A program made the position numbers and the translations under genes. 64,000 nucleotides of DNA from Butyrivibrio sp. XPD2006 (GTDB lineage Bacteria; Bacillota; Clostridia; Lachnospirales; Lachnospiraceae), in NCBI RefSeq assembly GCF_000420865.1, contig NZ_ATVT01000007.1, positions 124,001 to 188,000 of the forward strand, in the 5' to 3' direction. Below the pieces are notes generated by a model. The model was given only the letters and a program-made list of their open reading frames with translations. It ran no database searches and was not told where the DNA came from. Below are positions 34,318 to 43,047 of this stretch, piece after piece. Position 1 is the stretch's first letter. Each line of letters begins with the position of its first letter.

Positions 34318-35587
34318 ACCACATGATGAGGCGCTCAAAGATGTCGATGTCTGAGTGATTGGGGATAATGATGATGTTCTCGTTGATATCTTTTGCATTG
34401 AGCTCTCCCCAGCTTACGCTGCCACCGATTCCCGGGATTTTGTAGTAGCCACCCACTGAGAAATAGAACCATCCATCGCCACTCTTGGCTTCAGGGTACT
34501 GCTCAAGAAGGGCTTGGGCGTTTATTGATATATACTCGTCGTCATAATATGTCACAATAGTCTGGTCATCATCTACAAATATAGAGTCCGGATCGCCTGT
34601 ATAACACATGGAACAGACCTGTCCCATGTCATTGGTTCTCTTATAGGAATTAGCCTTTATAAGTCCGATCGCAGCACAAACCACCATCACTAGGATTACA
34701 GTCCCGCTCAGCACAGCTTTCGGATTGTATGCCCTTTCCCTTACTATCAGCTCAAGTCTCTTTCTCAAGGCCCTGTAATTATCATCCGTGGTAAAAGACA
34801 TTCCGCTTTCATATCCAACCTTTCTCCCGCTATCAGACATGTCTTTTGCACAGTCGAGAATTACGCGCCCGTAAAATCCCGTATTGATGTTGTTTCTCTG
34901 TATCGTCACCAGATCACAAATATCTTCGAGATCTCTTTTCAAATATCGAACACCTAAATGAAGCAAAGCATTGGGCCAGAGGAGAGTCCGCAGTATATCG
35001 TAAGCCAGCAATATCCACAGATGTCCGAGCTTTATATGCGTCTCTTCATGCTTTATCACAACGCCTCTTTCTGCACCTTGTAAGCTATCCGGCACTACAA
35101 TAACCGGCTTAAAGCATCCAAAGCAGAAAGACGATGTTTTCCCCGCAAACACTTTGACAGGGTACACGGATAAATGATCTTCTGAATCGGTCATGAACCT
35201 GATAAGGCGTTTTAGTCTGACGCGCCTATAAATAAGCAGTGCTGCAAATGCTATAATCCCAGCCATATACACTGCGCATATCCATCTATGCTCTGACAAA
35301 AAGCTATACCACCTGAATATGGTATGCACTCCAATTCTTGTCTCGAAATAGGCTCTTAGTTTTCCGCAAAATAAAACAGGAATCAGCATGCACCACAAAG
35401 CAGCTCTGCCAAAGACATGCCCGGCAAACACACTGCTCCTTAAGGCCATAATAATTCCCATTACAAAAAACGATATGATCGCACAAAAACCAAGTATGGT
35501 CGAATAATAAACGCATACAAATTCAAAGACCATATGCAGTTGTTCAAAGAACATTTGCATTCCCTGCATAACTGCTACCTCGCTCAT
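34313..35587 (-). CDS. BlaR1-like M56 membrane metalloprotease without penicillin-sensor domain
   Basis: A 424-aa M56 peptidase. Hydrophobic segments lie near 28-50, 58-75, 103-120 and about 288-308. The zinc motif HEETH (180-184) sits in KHEETHIKLGHL, as in BlaR1 and MecR1. In those proteins about 250 C-terminal residues form a beta-lactam-binding domain. Here only about 115 residues follow the last helix, with no SxxK penicillin motif visible, so a different signal must be sensed. The gene is 9 bp after blaI. On signal it should trigger loss of the repressor. Its stop codon is provided by REP copy 8. Confidence 0.9.
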   Translation of the reverse strand: MSEVAVMQGMQMFFEQLHMVFEFVCVYYSTILGFCAIISFFVMGIIMALRSSVFAGHVFGRAALWCMLIPVLFCGKLRAYFETRIGVHTIFRWYSFLSEHRWICAVYMAGIIAFAALLIYRRVRLKRLIRFMTDSEDHLSVYPVKVFAGKTSSFCFGCFKPVIVVPDSLQGAERGVVIKHEETHIKLGHLWILLAYDILRTLLWPNALLHLGVRYLKRDLEDICDLVTIQRNNINTGFYGRVILDCAKDMSDSGRKVGYESGMSFTTDDNYRALRKRLELIVRERAYNPKAVLSGTVILVMVVCAAIGLIKANSYKRTNDMGQVCSMCYTGDPDSIFVDDDQTIVTYYDDEYISINAQALLEQYPEAKSGDGWFYFSVGGYYKIPGIGGSVSWGELNAKDINENIIIIPNHSDIDIFERLIMWL

Positions 35588-35596
35588 CCATGAGAC

Positions 35597-35992
35597 TTAT
35601 ATATCTTTCCTGGCTTTTTTGAGGATGTCCTCAAGCTCTTTTATCTGTTCCGCCGAGAGCTTGCCTCCCTCCAACAAAGTAAAAGCGGCTGAGAGTCTGT
35701 TTCCCTCAAAATAATTCTCCACAAAAGCGCTGCTCTTGGCTCTCCTGCACTCATCTCTGCCTCTTGCAGCACTGTAGTGATAAACCCTGGCATCATCGGG
35801 ATCGACAGTAAACTTAAGCATTCCTTTTTTGCACAGCCTGTTTATCAAAACCCTTACCATCCTCTGGTTCATCTTGGAAGATTTTGGCAGTGCATCAGCT
35901 ATCTCCGCAGAGGTAAGATCATGCCCGCATCTCCAAAGCGTCTCCATGATCATCCATTCACTTTCACTTGGAAGCATCTCTTCTTTTGGCAT
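35597..35992 (-). CDS. BlaI/MecI/CopY-family transcriptional repressor
   Basis: A 131-aa winged-helix repressor: LPSESEWMIMETLWRCGHDL, then TSAEIADAL and RMVRVLINRLCKKGML, followed by a short dimerisation tail (LSAEQIKELEDIL). It represses its operon by binding ACA-NN-TGT dyads and is removed by the protease activity of the partner BlaR1. The start at 35992 follows GGGGG. Two dyads lie in its promoter, and one identical dyad lies before the 33344 gene, so its regulon here probably extends to the unknown-protein genes. No beta-lactamase or PBP gene is nearby. Confidence 0.93.
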   Translation of the reverse strand: MPKEEMLPSESEWMIMETLWRCGHDLTSAEIADALPKSSKMNQRMVRVLINRLCKKGMLKFTVDPDDARVYHYSAARGRDECRRAKSSAFVENYFEGNRLSAAFTLLEGGKLSAEQIKELEDILKKARKDI

Positions 35993-36021
35993 AATAGTCC
36001 CCCTTTTTCTATTTCATTATT

Positions 36022-36060
36022 ATTATCGGTTAACATCTGTTAATTGTTAATACCTGTTAT
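36022..36060 (-). promoter_or_regulatory. blaI promoter with operator in the spacer
   Basis: On the minus strand: -35 TTAACA (36045-36050), a 17-nt spacer, and -10 GATAAT (36022-36027). The dyad TTAACATCTGTTAA (36030-36043) fills the spacer. A weaker second site (TTAATACCTGTTAT, 36047-36060) overlaps the upstream side of the -35 box. Binding would block RNA polymerase directly. Confidence 0.75.
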
Positions 36061-36070
36061 CAAATTTTTA

Positions 36071-36101
36071 TAAAAAAGGCTCCGGATCACTCCGAAGCCT
36101 T
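36071..36101 (-). terminator. Terminator of the 59-residue gene
   Basis: On the minus strand AAGGCTTCGGA and TCCGGAGCCTT (one G-U pair) around GTGA, followed by TTTTATAA. It lies about 36 bp after the small ORF and just before the blaI promoter. Confidence 0.8.
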
Positions 36102-36136
36102 GATAATCTATCCTATATTCAGTTATTACTCTTTAT

Positions 36137-36316
36137 TTATTTCATTCCTTCCCAGAACCGCTCTTTTTCTGTGAAAACAACCGTAGACTGTTTTGATATT
36201 TCCGGTTTTATCTCCTTTTCGCTGATATCATCTGCAAACAATGCAGCCTTCTCAGGGTCAGCGTATATTTCCTCTTCTTTTGTGACACGAGTTTCGATCT
36301 TTTCTAAATCCGCCAT
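36137..36316 (-). CDS. Small acidic protein, 59 residues
   Basis: An ATG at 36316 behind GGGAGG opens a 59-codon frame (MADLEKIETRVTKEEEIYAD ... ERFWEGMK) ending at 36137. It has a good ribosome site, acidic and helical content, and a terminator 36 bp downstream, so it is very probably a real gene. No family was recognised and no membrane segment is present. It sits between the DUF1848 gene and blaI. It may be the last gene of the DUF1848 operon (60-bp gap) or a separate unit. Confidence 0.65.
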   Translation of the reverse strand: MADLEKIETRVTKEEEIYADPEKAALFADDISEKEIKPEISKQSTVVFTEKERFWEGMK

Positions 36317-36375
36317 AATCCTGCCCTCCCAAAAAGAAAAAATATTAATTTCTGTCTATATTATACCACTTATTT

Positions 36376-37302
36376 TTAGAAAAGGCTCAGTTGATTGTCG
36401 ATGTAGGATTTCATCTCGACGTCGTGGATTATATCTCCTTCGCGATAACCGCCGATAAGGAAGGGTGAGTCCGGGTCGTGGAGCTTCATATTACGCTTAA
36501 CTGCCTCTGTGTCGTTGTTGGCGTAGCAGTATCTGCAGAGATGTCCGCAGCTGTCGTAGGCGCCGATGTCGCCGGAAAGGTAGCAGGCGCATTCTTTTCT
36601 GGCAGGCTTTTTGTTAGGAACAATGAGCTTTGCTCCGATTGCCTTTTCGTATGTCTCCACCGTCATGCAGCCCCTGCAGTCAGCGCCGTACTCCGAAAGG
36701 AACTCTCCCTCTCCGCAGGGCTTTACCACCATGCCGTGTTCTCCGGCAATCTTTATGATCTCTTTTCCCAGAAAATGTTTATTCTCTCTTGAAACCGCGC
36801 AGGCCTCGGGGAAATTTCTTTTGACCTTCTCATAAAGATCGATAAAGCTTATAACAACAGTCCGGGTATACCCGTCAAGCGCAGCAGCCATCTGCTCAAA
36901 AGCTCTTAAATGGTACTCAACCGTATACCTGTCATTAACCAGTATCGGGTCATATCTCCACCCAATACTATTGATGCCAACCATCCCCGACAGTGCCTTA
37001 AAGTCCTCCAGAATCTTGTGCTTATCGGGCACTCCGGGCTCGATATCCCTGCCATAGGGCGTTATTGTCACAAACCAGTACTGGCCGTAGTCCCTTATCA
37101 CATCCATATACTCAAAAAAGGGTGCAGGATTCTTGGAACAGAATCCCACAACATCCACAGTATCGGGACTAAGCCTGTATCTGCTGACCTGTTCGGGATT
37201 AAACGGGTTTCGGACACACACTTCTTTCTCTTTAAACCTGTTTGCCAGCCACTTTGGATAAAAAGCCGGAATATCGGTCCTCTGTCCGGTATTAATTATC
37301 AT
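36376..37302 (-). CDS. DUF1848 family protein
   Basis: A 308-aa protein matching DUF1848 in length and landmarks: MIINTGQRTDIPAFYPKWLANR at the start (signature INTGQRTDIPAFY), VGFCSKNPAPFF, and YWFVTITPYG. A C-terminal Cys cluster (CGHLCRYCYAN, with further Cys in ADCRGCM and ECACYL) suggests metal or iron-sulfur binding. The biochemical role is unknown to me. It begins 1 bp after the tandem binding-protein gene stops, so it is in the sugar-sensing operon, although nothing shows a functional link. It ends LSLF. Confidence 0.88.
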   Translation of the reverse strand: MIINTGQRTDIPAFYPKWLANRFKEKEVCVRNPFNPEQVSRYRLSPDTVDVVGFCSKNPAPFFEYMDVIRDYGQYWFVTITPYGRDIEPGVPDKHKILEDFKALSGMVGINSIGWRYDPILVNDRYTVEYHLRAFEQMAAALDGYTRTVVISFIDLYEKVKRNFPEACAVSRENKHFLGKEIIKIAGEHGMVVKPCGEGEFLSEYGADCRGCMTVETYEKAIGAKLIVPNKKPARKECACYLSGDIGAYDSCGHLCRYCYANNDTEAVKRNMKLHDPDSPFLIGGYREGDIIHDVEMKSYIDNQLSLF

Positions 37303-37303
37303 A

Positions 37304-39199
37304 TCAATACAATCTCTTTCTTATGTAATCCTCTGCCACGCTCTGGTCATAAACCTTCTCATCCGTGATGATACGGAACGGCATCTGCTTGCCACTACAC
37401 AGGTCCCTTATGGCCTTCATGAGCTGTGGTCCGATGATCGGGTTACACTCAACAGCACAGCTGAGCTCTCCCCTGACCATAGCCTCAAAAGCCTCAGTTG
37501 TCGCATCAACTGAGATTATCTTCACGTCATCATCAGGCTTAATTCCATGAGCCTTAAGCTCCTCAATGGCTCCAAGCGCCATGTCATCATTCTGGGAAAA
37601 GATAATGTCAATGTCCCACTCATTATTCTCAAGATATTCACGTACAACCTTCCTGCCACCATCAAAAGTGAAATCACCGTACGCGGAATATGTAATATCG
37701 TATCCGGGGTTCTCAGCCAGAATCTCCCTGAAGCCTCTGTCTCTCTCCTCTGTGGGAGATGCTCCGACATTTCCCATGATCTCCATAATGTGCTTGTCAC
37801 CGTCACCCGCATCAACATTGTCTCTGACCCAGCGCATAGCCCTGCGCCCCTCTTCGACGAAATCAGCGCCAAGATACGTGGTAGTCAGATTCTCTTCCCT
37901 GTTCTCCACGAGTACGTTTCTGTCAGACATTATAACAGGAATGCCTGCTGCCTTAGCCTCCCTTAAAACCTCATCCCATCCGGTCTCAACAACAGGAGAG
38001 ACAACTATAACATCAACGCCTTCTTTGATAAAAGACCTTATGGCTTCGAACTGCTTTTCCTGAGACTGATCGGCAATCTCCATATGCAGTTCAATATTAA
38101 AGTCCTTGGCTGACTCCTCAATAGACTTGGTATTTGCCAGTCTCCAGTTACTCTCCTGTCCGACCTGGGAATAGCCCACTTTTATCTTACGACCGTCATC
38201 AACAGTGTCAGCGTTGATGCGGTTTAGGTTCTCCTCCACGTTGCCCTTGTCTATGATGTTGCTCCTGAGTATGACCTGTTTGGGAACACCGCTCTCGTTA
38301 TTAAGGATGGATAATGCGTAATCAATAGCTTCCTTGCCTCCGATAGGACATGACACTGTTGCCTTAAGCCTTCCCTGCGACACCAGATCAATGCCTTCAT
38401 CTGCTCCCTTAAAGCCGTCGCAGTCCACTATCATTACTTTGCTTTCAAGGCCGAGTTCCCGCAGCGCATCGCATGCTCCAAGAGCCATGTTATCACTGTA
38501 GGTAAAAATGATGTCTGCCTCTTCTACGATTTTCCTGGCAGTTATCACCATATCGTAGGCAGCGTCTTTGGACTCCGCTCCCATATACACTTCATGGAGA
38601 TTTATCCCCGAAGCCTTCTCAATAGCGCTCTTAAAGCCGGACAGCCTCTCGGTTCCCTGCACAGATGCTGGATTTCCCTGAAGCACAACAACATCTCCAC
38701 CCTTTTCTCCAAGAAGGTCAATGATGTATGAGCCGGCCTGCTGCCCGATAACTTCATTGTCGGGACCTATGTAAAGGGTGTAATCAAATCCCTCGACAGC
38801 CCTGTCCATAACAATTACAGGAATCCCGCTGTCGTATACCTCTTTTATCTTGTCGCCCATCATTTTCTCATCACAGGGCGAAATGATAAGAAGGTCCATT
38901 CCAAAGCCTATGAGATTGTCTATATCCTGGATCTGCTTGGCTGCACTTCCCGTGGCATCTGTCGTGACAATCCTGATATCCTCATACTTGGCAGTCTCTT
39001 CCCTGAGCTCATTAATAAGAGCCACTCTCCACTCTTCGCGCATATTGGCCTGGGAAACTCCTATTATTGACGCAACGCCCTTTTTGCTTCCGCCGTCACT
39101 TATCGGAATAAAGTGGCAGCCCCCAATGGTCATCGCCATTATGAGCACCATCGCCAGCACACATAATATGTGCCATTTTGTCTTTATAACCTTTGTCAA
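37304..39199 (-). CDS. Tandem-fused sugar-binding lipoprotein, probable sensor partner
   Basis: A 631-aa protein with a lipoprotein-type signal (MVLIMAMTIGGC, Cys28) and two type I periplasmic-binding domains in series. Domain 1 is about 40-330 (IIGVSQANMREEW, PVIVMDRAVEG, FTYSDNMALGA). Domain 2 is about 338-625 (KVGYSQVGQESNWR, PVVETGWDEVL, FSQNDDMALGAIEEL). Domain 2 closely resembles the separate binding protein at 44644-45687 (VGFAQIGQESGWR, PVVETGWDQVF, HNDDMALGAIEAI). A normal binding protein has one such domain. Its ATG overlaps the stop of the YesM kinase (ATGA), so it is translationally tied to the kinase and probably presents ligand to it. It would be membrane-anchored outside the cell. 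Confidence 0.88.
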   Translation of the reverse strand: MTKVIKTKWHILCVLAMVLIMAMTIGGCHFIPISDGGSKKGVASIIGVSQANMREEWRVALINELREETAKYEDIRIVTTDATGSAAKQIQDIDNLIGFGMDLLIISPCDEKMMGDKIKEVYDSGIPVIVMDRAVEGFDYTLYIGPDNEVIGQQAGSYIIDLLGEKGGDVVVLQGNPASVQGTERLSGFKSAIEKASGINLHEVYMGAESKDAAYDMVITARKIVEEADIIFTYSDNMALGACDALRELGLESKVMIVDCDGFKGADEGIDLVSQGRLKATVSCPIGGKEAIDYALSILNNESGVPKQVILRSNIIDKGNVEENLNRINADTVDDGRKIKVGYSQVGQESNWRLANTKSIEESAKDFNIELHMEIADQSQEKQFEAIRSFIKEGVDVIVVSPVVETGWDEVLREAKAAGIPVIMSDRNVLVENREENLTTTYLGADFVEEGRRAMRWVRDNVDAGDGDKHIMEIMGNVGASPTEERDRGFREILAENPGYDITYSAYGDFTFDGGRKVVREYLENNEWDIDIIFSQNDDMALGAIEELKAHGIKPDDDVKIISVDATTEAFEAMVRGELSCAVECNPIIGPQLMKAIRDLCSGKQMPFRIITDEKVYDQSVAEDYIRKRLY

Positions 39200-40992
39200 A
39201 TCGACATGCTCTCCTCTTCAAAAAAAGGTATATAAATGGATATCCTTGTACCTATATCCTGAGTGCTTTCAACTTCAACGCTGTAATTATCCCTGTATCT
39301 TTGCTGGAGTCTTTCTTTTACATAGAAAAGTCCGAAGCTCTGGTTGTCATCCACCTTTACGTCATCGGTCCTCTCCCCGGTCCTTAAAAGATCCCGCAGT
39401 GAATCCCTGGTGTTTTCATCCATTCCTTTGCCGTCATCCTCAACAGTCATGCAAATCCTGTCATCCACTCTGTGAACAGATATCCCGATATGTCCGGTAC
39501 CTCTCTTTAATTTGATTCCATGATAGATGGCATTCTCAACAAGAGGCTGCAGAATTAGTTTGGGCACCTGCCTCTGCATGCAGTCCTCATCGGCATCTAT
39601 TTCAAATAAAAGCTTATCTTCATATCTTGTCTTTTGAACATAGAGATAACTGGATATATAGTTAATCTCTTCCCTGATGGTAATATAATCCTTGCCGTGA
39701 CTTAGGCTTATCCTGAACACGTTTGTCAGTGCATCGACGAGACTGACAATGTCTTTTGCCCCATGTTCCCTTGCCATCCAGTTAATGGTATCCAGTGTAT
39801 TATATAAAAAGTGCGGTTTGAACTGCTCCTGAACAATCTTAAGCTCAGCCTTTCTCTTAAGATCTTCCTCCTGTCTTACTCTGTCCAAAAGCTCACGGAT
39901 CCTCTTTATCATGTGGTTAAAGCTCATGCCAAGATCCGCAATCTCATCATGTCCCTCACTCTCAAATCTAAGAGACAGATTTCCATCTTCAGTCTGCATC
40001 ATAAGGTCCCTTAAATGTTTTATCGGCCTTGTGATATTATCGGAAACCCTGACGGACAGATACTGAACAAGGATAAGCGTTGCTACAAGAATGACCGCAA
40101 AAATACCTATCATCCTGTTAAAGTCACCCATGAGTTCATCGTATGACTTGACGCTGACCGTCTTCCATCCCGTCTTGTTTGATGTCTTGTAGCGGATAAG
40201 ATATCTTCCGCCGCCGATATTCACAGTGAGAGTCTCATCCTCATCCGTAAGCCACTGCGGCTTAATTCTGTAAACCACAGGATTTATCGGAGTGTAGACC
40301 ATATGATCCTCTTCATCAAGGACAAAGACAAATCCCTCAGCGCCAAGCTGAGAATCAGTTATTGCTGAGGATATGATACTGTGCCCTATATCCATCAGAA
40401 GGACTCCCTCAACCTTACCTGTTTTCTTATCTTTAACTGCTTTTACTATGGAAAAGACATCGTCCACCGAATATCCAACATCTGTAGCAATGTTCCTTCC
40501 TGTGACCGTACTGATCATATGTATCCTGTCAGGATCTTCAAGAGCAGCCTTGTACCAGTTCTCTTTCTGAAAAGAGTCCCTGGATATCCTGGTGATGCCG
40601 GTGCTGATATAACGGTCCTGTGAATCCGCATACAGCATACCTGCGATCTCATCGTATCTTCCCATGATGCTCTGCATTGAGCTTCTGACTCTCAAGGTCT
40701 CAGTCTCCCAGTCATGTCCCAGATCCGAAGCTTCTATCTCATCGGATACGGTAAGTACAAGCTTTTCAAGATCTTCCATATAGGTATCCAGTGTCTGGCT
40801 TACCTGTGTGACGGTCTGGGAGGTGCGCTGCGTCACATTTTTCCTGGCCTCCCTTATAGAAAAGAGTCCGCCGACGATTCCAAGAAGCACAAAAGGGATG
40901 AGGGCAATGAATATCTGAGACAGGATCAGCTTTGTACGTATCTTGGTTATTCCGGATCCTATTCTTCTTATATTCATCACTCTCATCCCCAT
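39196..40992 (-). CDS. YesM-type sensor histidine kinase
   Basis: A 598-aa kinase. TM1 is about 24-46, with an extracellular dCache-like domain (about 48-280), TM2 about 288-312 (IFAVILVATLILVQYL), and HAMP (RPIKHLRDLM). The His_kinase domain has EQFKPHFLYNTLDTINW with the phospho-His, and a HATPase follows (NAIYHGIKLKRG, DDGKGMDENT). It should phosphorylate the YesN-like regulator at 45998-47215, at the other end of the transporter cluster. It precedes the tandem binding protein with a 4-bp overlap. Several ATGs crowd the start (40992, 40986, 40977); the true one is uncertain. Confidence 0.92.
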   Translation of the reverse strand: MGMRVMNIRRIGSGITKIRTKLILSQIFIALIPFVLLGIVGGLFSIREARKNVTQRTSQTVTQVSQTLDTYMEDLEKLVLTVSDEIEASDLGHDWETETLRVRSSMQSIMGRYDEIAGMLYADSQDRYISTGITRISRDSFQKENWYKAALEDPDRIHMISTVTGRNIATDVGYSVDDVFSIVKAVKDKKTGKVEGVLLMDIGHSIISSAITDSQLGAEGFVFVLDEEDHMVYTPINPVVYRIKPQWLTDEDETLTVNIGGGRYLIRYKTSNKTGWKTVSVKSYDELMGDFNRMIGIFAVILVATLILVQYLSVRVSDNITRPIKHLRDLMMQTEDGNLSLRFESEGHDEIADLGMSFNHMIKRIRELLDRVRQEEDLKRKAELKIVQEQFKPHFLYNTLDTINWMAREHGAKDIVSLVDALTNVFRISLSHGKDYITIREEINYISSYLYVQKTRYEDKLLFEIDADEDCMQRQVPKLILQPLVENAIYHGIKLKRGTGHIGISVHRVDDRICMTVEDDGKGMDENTRDSLRDLLRTGERTDDVKVDDNQSFGLFYVKERLQQRYRDNYSVEVESTQDIGTRISIYIPFFEEESMSI

Positions 40993-41008
40993 TTTGTACC
41001 GGTATATT

Positions 41009-42013
41009 TTACGCTGCTGCCAGCTCTTTGCCCTTCATGGCTTCAGCCCTTACAGCTATAATTCTCTGAACCACAATAAAGAAGCAAAGAAGACCTGCGA
41101 TAGTTACCTTGGTCCACCATGTATTGAGATTCTCATAAGTAACAATTGTCTGAATAATTCCCTGGATCATTGCTCCAACAGCTGTTCCGAATACGGAACC
41201 AACACCTCCTGTAAGGAGTGTTCCCCCTATAACCGCTGAAGAAATGGCATCCAGTTCCATTCCCATGTTCTGCAGACCATATCCTGCCAGTGTATAGAAA
41301 CTGAATACGACACCTGCAAGTGATGCGCAGAAACTGCTTATAATATACGCTCCAATCTTGGTTCTTGCAACATTCAGTCCCATGAGCTCCGCAGACTGTT
41401 CGCTTCCTCCGATGGCATACACTGCTCTTCCGAAAGGTGTCTTTTTAAGCACATAAAGACCTATCAGAAGGACCGCCACAAAGATGAGAACGTAATAGTA
41501 TATCTTCCCGTTTAGTGCCTTGGAGTCCCCAAGCTTTATCTGTATCCTGCCGAGTGCCATAAACTTAAAGAACGGATCTGTGATCGGTATGGAAGCCTCA
41601 CTAATTACTACGCAGAGTCCCCTCATAAGGAACTGTCCCGCAAGTGTAACGATAAAGGGCTGAAGTCTGAAATAATGGATCAGACTTCCCTGAACCGCAC
41701 CCACTACGATACCGATTATAAGTGCCATTGGTATCACCACATAGGAAGGAATCCCACGTTGCAGGCTGTATGCCATAAACACTCCGGTAAAAGCAATCGT
41801 TGATGAAATGGAAATATCGATTCCGCCTGTAATAAGCACAAATGTAATTCCGATTCCGGCAATCATCAGATATGCATTGTCATTGAACAGATTAAGGAAT
41901 GTTGACAATGAAAAGAAATGTTCGTACCTGACAGAGCCGAATATAAACATGACCAGGAAAAGAACTATTGTCATGGTAAGTGATATGTTTTTGATGCGCA
42001 GTTTTTCCTTCAT
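41009..42013 (-). CDS. yjfF: Sugar ABC transporter permease, YjfF-like
   Basis: A 334-aa RbsC-type permease with about eight to ten membrane helices. Family marks include VLITGGIDISISS, GRAVYAIGGSEQSAELMGLN and SAVIGGTLLTGGVGSV. It forms a heterodimeric channel with the YtfT-like permease (ATGA overlap at 42010-42013). Substrate in the Escherichia coli homologue is galactofuranose; here it is inferred only from family resemblance. The symbol follows gene order and similarity. Confidence 0.9.
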   Translation of the reverse strand: MKEKLRIKNISLTMTIVLFLVMFIFGSVRYEHFFSLSTFLNLFNDNAYLMIAGIGITFVLITGGIDISISSTIAFTGVFMAYSLQRGIPSYVVIPMALIIGIVVGAVQGSLIHYFRLQPFIVTLAGQFLMRGLCVVISEASIPITDPFFKFMALGRIQIKLGDSKALNGKIYYYVLIFVAVLLIGLYVLKKTPFGRAVYAIGGSEQSAELMGLNVARTKIGAYIISSFCASLAGVVFSFYTLAGYGLQNMGMELDAISSAVIGGTLLTGGVGSVFGTAVGAMIQGIIQTIVTYENLNTWWTKVTIAGLLCFFIVVQRIIAVRAEAMKGKELAAA

Positions 42014-43047
42014 AGTACAACTGCCTCCTTCTTCTTACTTTCAAGCTTTCTGCCAAAAAGCACCTTAAACTTGCCTGACTGGGAAAGGCATATAACGATT
42101 ATCAAAAGAGCCTTTAAAACCCTGATGTATGCTGCAGGCACTCCCAGTGCAAGAACTGTTGTAGTGATACTCTGTACTATAAGTGCTCCTATTACGCTGG
42201 CAAATATTGAAAATCTTCCGCCCATAAGGTTGGTTCCGCCGATGGCAACCGCCAAAATGGCATCAAGCTCAATATTAAGACCTGCATTGTTACAATCTGC
42301 GCCTTTGATTCCCGCGCTCTCTATAAGACCTGCAACTGAAGCAAATGCTCCGGAAATTGTATAGATTGCAAGAAGGTATCTGTTGACCTTGATACCTGCA
42401 AACTTTGAAGCCAGCGAGTTACAGCCGATAGACTCAAGAAAGAGTCCAAAGGATGTTCTGTGGACGAACAGCAGCAGTATTCCGACAAGGAAAAGAACTA
42501 TATACAGCGGGAACGGGAGTCCCAAAATATACCCGCCGTTGATGAAATAGTACGCATCGGAATTGATGGTTATGATCTTTCCGCTGGTGATAAGCTGTGC
42601 TATTCCCCTTCCTGCAACAAGAAGTATCATGGTTGCAACGATTGGCTGGATCTTTATCTGCGCTACCAGAAATCCGTTCCAGAGTCCGCATAATATTCCT
42701 GCACACACAGCAAAGATAATTGCAGCCGCCACACTTCCTCCAAGCCCCGGAAGAAGGTTGCCTCTTATGATACTGCAGGCTATGGCTCCGCTTATGGCCA
42801 TGACCGAACCTACCGATATGTCGGTTCCACCTGTAGCAAGAACCATGGTCATACCTGCTGCCAGGATCATCAGCTTACCGCCGTTTCTGAATATATCTAT
42901 GATCCTGCCGTAGAAGTGACCGTCTACAATGGAGATTGAAAGAAATTCTCCCCTTGTCATAACAGTGTTAAACAATATGATGGTCAGGAAAATGATAACA
43001 GGCCAGAATGCCTGATTCTGCGTTATTTTATACTGCTTATTTTTCAT
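42010..43047 (-). CDS. ytfT: Sugar ABC transporter permease, YtfT-like
   Basis: A 345-aa RbsC-type permease. It has LATGGTDISVGSVMAISGAI, LESIGCNSLASKFAGIKV and LAVAIGGTNLMGGRFSI, the permease-family signatures. Its start touches the stop of the ATPase gene (shared base at 43047) and its end overlaps the YjfF gene, so the three are tightly coupled. It would sit in the cytoplasmic membrane with YjfF and be driven by the YtfR-like ATPase. Confidence 0.92.
   Translation of the reverse strand: MKNKQYKITQNQAFWPVIIFLTIILFNTVMTRGEFLSISIVDGHFYGRIIDIFRNGGKLMILAAGMTMVLATGGTDISVGSVMAISGAIACSIIRGNLLPGLGGSVAAAIIFAVCAGILCGLWNGFLVAQIKIQPIVATMILLVAGRGIAQLITSGKIITINSDAYYFINGGYILGLPFPLYIVLFLVGILLLFVHRTSFGLFLESIGCNSLASKFAGIKVNRYLLAIYTISGAFASVAGLIESAGIKGADCNNAGLNIELDAILAVAIGGTNLMGGRFSIFASVIGALIVQSITTTVLALGVPAAYIRVLKALLIIVICLSQSGKFKVLFGRKLESKKKEAVVL

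Noticed and set aside
34313-35992. Beta-lactam resistance regulators
   Set aside because: The pair lacks a penicillin-sensing domain and no beta-lactamase or penicillin-binding protein gene is nearby.
38850-39515. A 221-codon plus-strand frame
   Set aside because: It is antisense to the tandem binding protein and the kinase, both with strong domain evidence.
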